DNA of 11,771 nt, taken from Coriobacteriia bacterium. Its GTDB lineage: Bacteria > Actinomycetota > Coriobacteriia > Anaerosomatales > Anaerosomataceae. The translations under genes and the position numbers were made by a program. Of the stretch, positions 7,129 to 11,771 are shown piece after piece; position 1 is the stretch's first letter; each line of letters starts with the position of its first letter. The stretch lies in contig JAFGUS010000148.1 of NCBI GenBank assembly GCA_016938395.1, forward strand, positions 1 to 11,771. Direction: 5' to 3'. The notes beneath the pieces were generated by a model. It had not been told where the DNA came from, did not search any database, and worked only from the letters and a program-made list of their open reading frames with translations.

Positions 7129-7274
7129 CTGCTCGTGGCGTGGGTGTACTCACGCGTGATGAAGAACAGGACGGCGCCGGCTTGAACGGTCAAGCGGTAG
7201 CCCGTGAGGTTACCGATGCTAAGGCCGGATGCCGGGTAGCGAGATTACGGCCGGGCGCCGGTTGTAGGAGTTGA
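7125..7274 (+). CDS. Doubtful 49-codon frame leading into clpB
   Basis: A frame opens at TTG 7125, overlapping the stop of the preceding small frame, with GGAGGA (7114-7119) 5 bases upstream. It runs to TGA at 7272-7274, 5 bases before the clpB ATG. The arrangement looks like a translational chain hspR, small frame, this frame, clpB. Against it, only about half its codons end in G or C, far below the neighbours, and it lies over a run of RNA hairpins. It could be a leader peptide, or no gene at all. Confidence 0.2.
   Translation: MTARGVGVLTRDEEQDGAGLNGQAVAREVTDAKAGCRVARLRPGAGCRS
7138..7261 (+). promoter_or_regulatory. Run of hairpins in the leader of clpB
   Basis: Successive stems can be drawn by eye. 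GCGTGGG/CTCACGC has a TGTA loop (7138-7155). GCTTGA/TCAAGC has an ACGG loop (7180-7195). GGTAGCC/GGTTACC has a CGTGA loop (7196-7214, one G-U pair) and abuts the previous stem. GCTA/TAGC encloses a smaller GC stem (7218-7240). CGGCGCCGG (7172-7180) can also pair with bases 7251-7260, one base bulged, enclosing the inner stems. No known riboswitch core was recognised. The clpB ribosome site (7264-7270) lies just outside. The CTTGA/TCAAG stem might instead be an HspR half-site pair at DNA level. Confidence 0.45.
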
Positions 7275-7279
7275 GTGAC

Positions 7280-9883
7280 ATGCGGTTGGACAAACTGACA
7301 GTGAAGGCGCAGGAGGCGCTCCAGGCGGCGCAGGGCATCGCTGATGACGCTTCGTCGCAGGTCATCGAGCCCGAGCACCTGCTGAAGGCGCTCCTCGATG
7401 CTGCCGAAGGTATCGTCCGCCCGATCGTGGGGAAAGTGGGAGCGGACCCCGACCTGGTGGAGGCCGAGGTCACGTCGGCCATCGCCGCAATGCCCAAGGT
7501 GAGCGGCAGCGGCGTGAGCGGGCCTGCGGGCATCGGCCCGCGGATCAACACCGTGCTCGGCGACGCATTTAAGCATGCCGAGAAGCTCAAGGACGCCTAC
7601 GTGTCCACCGAGCACTTGCTCGTCGCCATCGCTGATGACAAAGGGGAGGCCGGGGGTATCCTGGCTAAGGCCGGTGTGACCGCGAAGCGGCTGCTCGAGG
7701 CGCTCGAAGAGCTGCGGGCCGGTGCGCGCGTGACCGACCAGAATCCCGAAGCACAGTTCCAGGCGCTCGAGCGGTTCTCCCGCAACCTCACCGCTGCGGC
7801 ACGTGAGGGCAAGCTCGATCCGGTCATCGGCCGGACCGAGGAGATCCGCCGCGTCATCCAGGTGCTCTCGCGCCGCACCAAGAACAACCCGGTGCTCATC
7901 GGCGAGCCGGGCACCGGCAAGACCGCGATCGTGGAGGGACTCGCCCAGCGCATCGTGGCCGGTGATGTGCCCTCCACGCTCCGCGACAAGGACGTGGTGG
8001 CGCTCGATCTGGGCGCGATGGTCGCCGGTGCGAAGTACCGCGGCGAGTTCGAGGACCGTCTGAAAGCCGTGCTCCGCGAGATCGAGCAGGCCGAGGGTCG
8101 GCTCGTGCTGTTCATCGACGAGCTTCACACACTCGTGGGGGCGGGAGCGGCCGAGGGTGCGATGGACGCGAGTAACATGCTCAAGCCCGCGCTCGCGCGC
8201 GGCGAACTGCACGCCATCGGCGCCACCACGCTCGACGAGTACCGGGAGCACATCGAGAAGGACGCCGCGCTTGAGCGGCGGTTCCAGCCGGTGTTCGTGG
8301 GCGAGCCGAGCGTGGAGGACACGATCGCGATCCTGCGCGGCCTCAAGGAGCGCTACGAGGTGCACCACGGCGTGCGTATCGCCGATGGTGCGATCGTCGC
8401 AGCCGCCACACTCTCGGACCGCTACATAGCCGACCGCTTCCTGCCGGACAAGGCGATCGATCTCATCGACGAGGCGGCATCGCGCCTGCGCATCGAGATC
8501 GACTCGATGCCCGAGGAGATCGACCGGCTCGATCGACAGGTCCGGCAGCTCCAGATCGAGGAGCAGGCACTCCAGAAAGAGACCGACGCGGCCTCGGCGG
8601 AGCGGCTCGACTCCCTCAGGTCCGAGATGGCGGAGCTCAACGAGGAACTCTCCGGGCTCAAAGCGCGCTGGGAGAGCGAGCGCGGCGTGATCACCGATGT
8701 CCAGCGCCTCAAGGCAGAACTCGACGAGGCGAAGCTCGACGGCGAGCGTGCCGAGCGTGAGGGCGACCTGTCGCGCGCCGCCGAGATACGCTACGGACGC
8801 ATCCCTGCCCTGGAGGCCCGTCTTGCCGAGGCCGACGAACGGCTCCATGCGCTGCAGGCCGGCTCGGCGATGCTGCGCGAGGAGGTGACCGAAGCCGAGA
8901 TCGCCGAGGTCGTCGGCGCGTGGACCGGTATCCCGGTGTCGCGTCTCATGCAGGGCGAGATGGCCAAGCTCGCCACGCTCGAAGAGCATCTTCACGAACG
9001 GGTGGTGGGCCAGGACGAAGCCGTCGCCGCCGTGGCCGGTGCGATTAGGCGCTCGCGGGCCGGTCTCTCGGATCCCGACCGTCCCATCGGCAGCTTCCTG
9101 TTCCTGGGGCCCACGGGTGTGGGTAAGACCGAGCTCGCCAAGACGCTTGCGGCGTTCCTCTTCGACGACGAGCGCGCGATGGTGCGCATCGACATGTCCG
9201 AGTACATGGAGAAGTTCAGCGTACAGCGCCTGATCGGCGCGCCGCCGGGCTACGTCGGTTACGAGGAGGGTGGGCAGCTCACCGAGGCGGTCAGGCGGCG
9301 CCCATACTCGGTGATCCTGCTCGACGAGATCGAGAAGGCGCACCCCGACGTGTTCAACGTGCTGCTGCAGGTACTCGATGACGGTCGGCTCACCGACGGC
9401 CAGGGTCGCGTGGTGAGCTTCAAGAACACGATCGTGATCATGACGAGCAACGTGGGCAGCCAGTACATCAGCGAGTTTGCCAGGAGCGGCGACGAGGCCG
9501 CGATGCGCGTGATGCTCGACGAGGCGCTCCGGGCCACGTTCCGGCCGGAGTTCCTGAACCGCGTGGACGACGTGGTGGTGTTCCACTCGCTGTCGATGGA
9601 GCAGCTGACCGAGATTGTCGGCCTCCAGCTCGCCCTCGTCCGGGAGCGGCTTGAGGAGCGCAAGATCGCGCTTGAGGTGACGCCCGCAGCGGCCGAGCGT
9701 CTGGCGCTCGACGGGTTCGATCCGGTCTTCGGCGCGCGACCCTTGAAGCGGCTGATTCAGCGCGAGGTCGTCGACCGTGTGGCGCGAGAGCTCATCGAGG
9801 GCCGCCTCGGTGATGGCGACTCCGTGGTGATCGACGTGATCGACGACGAGATCGGCGTGCGCAGCGTGGGGCACGTCGGATAG
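7280..9883 (+). CDS. clpB: Disaggregase ClpB (Hsp100)
   Basis: Hexameric AAA+ machine that threads aggregated proteins through its pore and, with DnaK, returns them to the soluble state. The 867 residues contain every expected block. There is an N-terminal Clp domain (1 to about 145). The first ATPase domain has Walker A GEPGTGKT (208-215), pore Tyr253 and Walker B with D280-E281. The coiled-coil middle domain (about 410-520) marks ClpB rather than ClpC. The second ATPase domain has Walker A GPTGVGKT (610-617), pore motif GYVGYEEGG (657-665) and Walker B with D682-E683, and a small C-terminal domain follows. I chose the ATG at 7280 because TAGGAG (7265-7270) is 9 bases upstream; an in-frame TTG at 7271 directly abuts that site. 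The gene stands 151 bases after the small frame behind hspR, so it may share the operon or use its own leader. Confidence 0.97.
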   Translation: MRLDKLTVKAQEALQAAQGIADDASSQVIEPEHLLKALLDAAEGIVRPIVGKVGADPDLVEAEVTSAIAAMPKVSGSGVSGPAGIGPRINTVLGDAFKHAEKLKDAYVSTEHLLVAIADDKGEAGGILAKAGVTAKRLLEALEELRAGARVTDQNPEAQFQALERFSRNLTAAAREGKLDPVIGRTEEIRRVIQVLSRRTKNNPVLIGEPGTGKTAIVEGLAQRIVAGDVPSTLRDKDVVALDLGAMVAGAKYRGEFEDRLKAVLREIEQAEGRLVLFIDELHTLVGAGAAEGAMDASNMLKPALARGELHAIGATTLDEYREHIEKDAALERRFQPVFVGEPSVEDTIAILRGLKERYEVHHGVRIADGAIVAAATLSDRYIADRFLPDKAIDLIDEAASRLRIEIDSMPEEIDRLDRQVRQLQIEEQALQKETDAASAERLDSLRSEMAELNEELSGLKARWESERGVITDVQRLKAELDEAKLDGERAEREGDLSRAAEIRYGRIPALEARLAEADERLHALQAGSAMLREEVTEAEIAEVVGAWTGIPVSRLMQGEMAKLATLEEHLHERVVGQDEAVAAVAGAIRRSRAGLSDPDRPIGSFLFLGPTGVGKTELAKTLAAFLFDDERAMVRIDMSEYMEKFSVQRLIGAPPGYVGYEEGGQLTEAVRRRPYSVILLDEIEKAHPDVFNVLLQVLDDGRLTDGQGRVVSFKNTIVIMTSNVGSQYISEFARSGDEAAMRVMLDEALRATFRPEFLNRVDDVVVFHSLSMEQLTEIVGLQLALVRERLEERKIALEVTPAAAERLALDGFDPVFGARPLKRLIQREVVDRVARELIEGRLGDGDSVVIDVIDDEIGVRSVGHVG

Positions 9884-9926
9884 CGGCGTGCGCTGCCCGC
9901 GCGGCGGCGCCAGGAGAGGAGACTCC

Positions 9927-9948
9927 GCGTGGGCGAAGGTGCCCGCGC
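9927..9948. other. Stem-loop between clpB and hsp20
   Basis: GCGTGGGC (9927-9934) can pair with GCCCGCGC (9941-9948), eight pairs with one G-U, around a 6-base loop GAAGGT. There is no T run, so it is not a clear intrinsic terminator. It could stabilise or partly separate the clpB and hsp20 messages. The rest of the 141-base gap (9884-10024) shows nothing else I can support beyond the hsp20 ribosome site. Confidence 0.35.
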
Positions 9949-10024
9949 TGGACGTGGCCAAGAGGTGCAGCCCGGCGGTACGCCATGCCGCAGGGTGTGC
10001 AACGGACATGTGGAGGTGATGATC

Positions 10025-10492
10025 ATGGCGATCGTACGGTGGGATCCGTTCGGTGAGGCGCTGCGCATGCAGCGCGACATGGACCGCATCTTCTCCCGTC
10101 TCGGCGCAGCCGAGGTGGGTGCGGAAGGAGCGGTCGCGTGGATGCCCAAGATCGATGTGAAGCGCAAGGGCGACGACATCGTCGTGCGTGCCGAGCTTCC
10201 GGGCATCGATCCGGAGCAGGTGGAGGTCGAGGTGACCGACGGCGTGCTCACGATCCGCGGCGAGCGGCGCCAGGAGGAGAAGCAGGAGGGCGAGGACTGG
10301 CTCGTGTGTGAGAGCTGCTATGGCAGCTTCGAGCGGTCGCTCACCATCCCGGAGAGCGTTGACGTCTCGGCGATCACGGCCGAGTACACCGACGGCATCC
10401 TCGAGGTGCACGTTCCCAAGGCGCTCGAAGCGGTTCGCCCGAAGACGACCAAGATCGAGATCGGCTCGGGCAGCGCGCCGAAGGCCGAGTAG
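10025..10492 (+). CDS. hsp20: Small heat-shock protein, Hsp20/alpha-crystallin family
   Basis: ATP-independent holdase that keeps unfolding proteins soluble for DnaK and ClpB. The 155-residue protein begins with the family N-terminus MAIVRWDPFGEALRMQRDMD. The alpha-crystallin domain (about 40-138) includes DDIVVRAELPGIDPEQVEVEV, cut here by residue 50-70 limits, and the closing strand DGILEVHVP (123-131) typical of the family. A short flexible tail ends in APKAE. The ATG at 10025 has GGAGG (10012-10016) 8 bases upstream; ATG 10019 is too close. A GTG at 9929 in the same frame also has AGGAG 7 bases upstream and would add 32 residues unlike the family. Odd point: residues 95-98 read CESC just before YGSFERS, where relatives usually have Arg and Ser, giving a CxxC pair. 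Follows clpB in the same orientation. Confidence 0.93.
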   Translation: MAIVRWDPFGEALRMQRDMDRIFSRLGAAEVGAEGAVAWMPKIDVKRKGDDIVVRAELPGIDPEQVEVEVTDGVLTIRGERRQEEKQEGEDWLVCESCYGSFERSLTIPESVDVSAITAEYTDGILEVHVPKALEAVRPKTTKIEIGSGSAPKAE

Positions 10493-10550
10493 CGGCACAG
10501 AGCGTCGGGTGCGTCGCCGGCTCGATCGAGCTGGGGCAACCCGGACAGAC

Positions 10551-10593
10551 GCATCGGGCCCATCCCGCGCTATCATCGGGGTGGGCCCGATGC
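10551..10593. repeat. 16-bp inverted repeat between hsp20 and the CHAD gene
   Basis: GCATCGGGCCCATCCC (10551-10566) pairs with bases 10578-10593, all 16 positions if one G-U is allowed, around an 11-base loop. No T run follows on either strand. The loop contains TATCAT (10571-10576), a good -10 box, so the repeat may be an operator around the promoter of the CHAD gene, or a strong hairpin ending hsp20 transcription. Confidence 0.6.
10571..10576 (+). promoter_or_regulatory. Candidate -10 box for the CHAD gene
   Basis: TATCAT matches five of six positions of TATAAT and lies about 75 bases before the CHAD start, in an otherwise very GC-rich gap. No convincing -35 box is seen 16-18 bases upstream. 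It sits in the loop of the 16-bp inverted repeat. Confidence 0.3.
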
Positions 10594-10650
10594 TGTGCGG
10601 CCCGACCGCGCGGGTCCGCATCCGCCGCAATGCCACTGATGGGAGCGCGT

Positions 10651-11771
10651 GTGGACAAGAGGTTCGCCATTCCGGGCGTGGACGCCCGAACCCCACTCGG
10701 TGAGGCCGCGCCACGGATTTTGCTCGCCAAAGCCGAGCCTCTCTTCGCGCTCGAAGACGACGCGCGTGGCGGTGCCGACATGGATGCCGTGCACGACATG
10801 CGCGTCGCCTCGCGGCGGCTGCGTGAGGCCATGCGGCTGCTCGCGCCGCTCTATCCGCACCGCGACTTCCGCCGCTGGTACAGGCGGGCGCGCCGGGTGA
10901 CGCGCTCGCTCGGTCCGGTGCGGGATTCCGACGTCTTCATCGATGCGTTCGCGCGACTCGGCAGGGGGCTTGAGAGCGGCGGGCGCCGCTGCGTGGCGTT
11001 CATGGTGGGCTACCGTATGGGGCAGCGCGAGCACGAGCTGGCTGCGCTCAACCGGGAACTCGCCACGCTCGACCTCGCCGAGAGCCGCGCATCGTTCACG
11101 GCGGTCGTCCATACGATCGAGGGGACTGCGGGAGCCGATCTGCCGCTCGCGTCGTTCGCGCACGCGGCGGTCGCCGAGCGCGCAGCGGTCGTGTTCGGAG
11201 CGCAGCCAGCGGCGCTCGAGGAGCCGAACACTGCCGAGCAGCACGCGCTGCGCATCGACTACAAGCGGTTGCGCTACGCGGTCGAGGCGTTCGCGCCGTG
11301 CTACGGCGACGAGTTCGACGAGCTCCACGCTACACTCACGGCGTTCCAGGACACGCTCGGCGACCTGCACGACGTCCACATCTTCCTCGACATGCTGCAC
11401 GACCCGGACCGCGTGGCTGCGGCCCGGCGCGCCGGTGTCTCGACAGATGACATCGCCGAGGTCGTGGCGGTACTCGATGAGCGCGCCCACGATGAGTTCG
11501 AGCGGTTCGCGACGCATGCGACGTCGCACCCGGCGGAGCGGCTGCTGCCCGCCCTGTTGCTGCCCCTCACGCGGCTCCCGGCACCGGAGCCCCCCGGCGT
11601 TCCGGAGCAGCCGGCCATCCGGGTGGCTTCGGCGGCGGGAGCGGCGGAGGTTACCGGTGGCTCCGGCGAGCGTCGTGACGCGTCCGACGATACGGGGGCA
11701 GTCCCGGGGGATGAAGTGCCGGTGGAGGCCCCGGTGGTCGTGGGCGACGAGCCCTGGGCCGAGGGCTGGGA
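10651..11771 (+). CDS. CHAD-domain protein, C-terminus cut by window end
   Basis: CHAD domains are helical, basic, histidine-containing and bind inorganic polyphosphate; the cellular role of this protein is not known. At least 373 residues are visible with no stop. The N-terminal signature is HDMRVASRRLREAMRLL (48-64), and the second half repeats the pattern as HALRIDYKRLRYAVEAF (198-214), with DTLGDLHDVHIF following. Both halves carry the conserved His and Arg/Lys rows expected to face the phosphate chain. After about residue 305 the sequence turns into a Pro/Ala/Glu/Gly-rich, probably disordered tail that runs off the window. No CYTH domain precedes the CHAD. I chose GTG 10651, with GGGAG (10641-10645) 5 bases upstream; in-frame ATGs at 10630 and 10639 lack a ribosome site. 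Polyphosphate itself acts as a chaperone in stress, which would suit the neighbourhood, but that link is inference. Confidence 0.85.
   Translation, partial: MDKRFAIPGVDARTPLGEAAPRILLAKAEPLFALEDDARGGADMDAVHDMRVASRRLREAMRLLAPLYPHRDFRRWYRRARRVTRSLGPVRDSDVFIDAFARLGRGLESGGRRCVAFMVGYRMGQREHELAALNRELATLDLAESRASFTAVVHTIEGTAGADLPLASFAHAAVAERAAVVFGAQPAALEEPNTAEQHALRIDYKRLRYAVEAFAPCYGDEFDELHATLTAFQDTLGDLHDVHIFLDMLHDPDRVAAARRAGVSTDDIAEVVAVLDERAHDEFERFATHATSHPAERLLPALLLPLTRLPAPEPPGVPEQPAIRVASAAGAAEVTGGSGERRDASDDTGAVPGDEVPVEAPVVVGDEPWAEGW

Noticed and set aside
7271..7279. TTG start for clpB
   Set aside because: It directly abuts the ribosome site with no spacing; ATG 7280 gives the canonical N-terminus and 9-base spacing.
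7129..7279. tRNA, tmRNA or known riboswitch in the clpB leader
   Set aside because: No T-loop, acceptor stem or known riboswitch core was recognised, so only an unnamed structured leader is proposed.
7190..10714. Very long minus-strand open frame across clpB and hsp20
   Set aside because: It is the shadow of strongly GC-biased third positions in clpB and hsp20. The translation is Arg/His/Leu-rich low-complexity sequence with no family motifs, whereas the plus strand has full ClpB and Hsp20 domains.
1..11771. CRISPR array, insertion sequence, prophage or defence system
   Set aside because: No regularly spaced repeats, transposase, integrase, terminal repeats or phage genes are seen. The window is mainly core chromosomal stress genes.

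Overview
The window reads as a high-GC bacterial chromosome, most likely from an anaerobic deep-branching actinobacterium (Coriobacteriia-like). Three things point there: the gene order dnaK-grpE-dnaJ-hspR, which is the actinobacterial HspR-type heat-shock operon; a class E-type sortase; and a clostridial-type 2[4Fe-4S] ferredoxin. The lineage is inferred from gene content and order, because no rRNA is present.

Layout. Bases 1-180 hold a possible terminator remnant, a weak promoter and a perfect 8-bp inverted repeat. Three tightly packed plus-strand genes follow: a membrane-anchored sortase (181-858), a GalE-like NAD-dependent sugar-nucleotide epimerase (868-1809), and a protein resembling the uracil-DNA glycosylase fold that overlaps the epimerase by 4 bases (1806-2375). 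An 11-bp-stem hairpin at 2363-2387 separates this group from a convergent minus-strand ferredoxin gene (2412-2600). The ferredoxin and dnaK are divergent. Their 330-bp gap is rich in signals: two sigma-70-type promoters, a 20/24-matching direct repeat, a 12-bp perfect inverted repeat and a degenerate HAIR-like (HspR operator) sequence over the dnaK promoter.

The core is the stress cluster dnaK (2931-4817), grpE (4823-5464), dnaJ (5468-6607), hspR (6623-7036), a previously unlisted 31-codon frame coupled to hspR (7033-7128), and clpB (7280-9883). An Hsp20 small heat-shock protein follows (10025-10492). DnaK, GrpE and DnaJ form the Hsp70 refolding cycle, ClpB dissolves aggregates together with Hsp70, Hsp20 holds unfolded clients, and HspR represses the cluster, normally with DnaK as co-repressor. 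A 16-bp inverted repeat separates hsp20 from a CHAD-domain gene (10651 onward), which is cut by the window end.

Most of the window is conventional. The parts that the known genes do not explain are the ferredoxin/dnaK regulatory interval, the 151-bp hspR-clpB interval (a run of hairpins competing with a 49-codon frame), the UDG-like protein without Fe-S ligands, and the inverted repeat before the CHAD gene.
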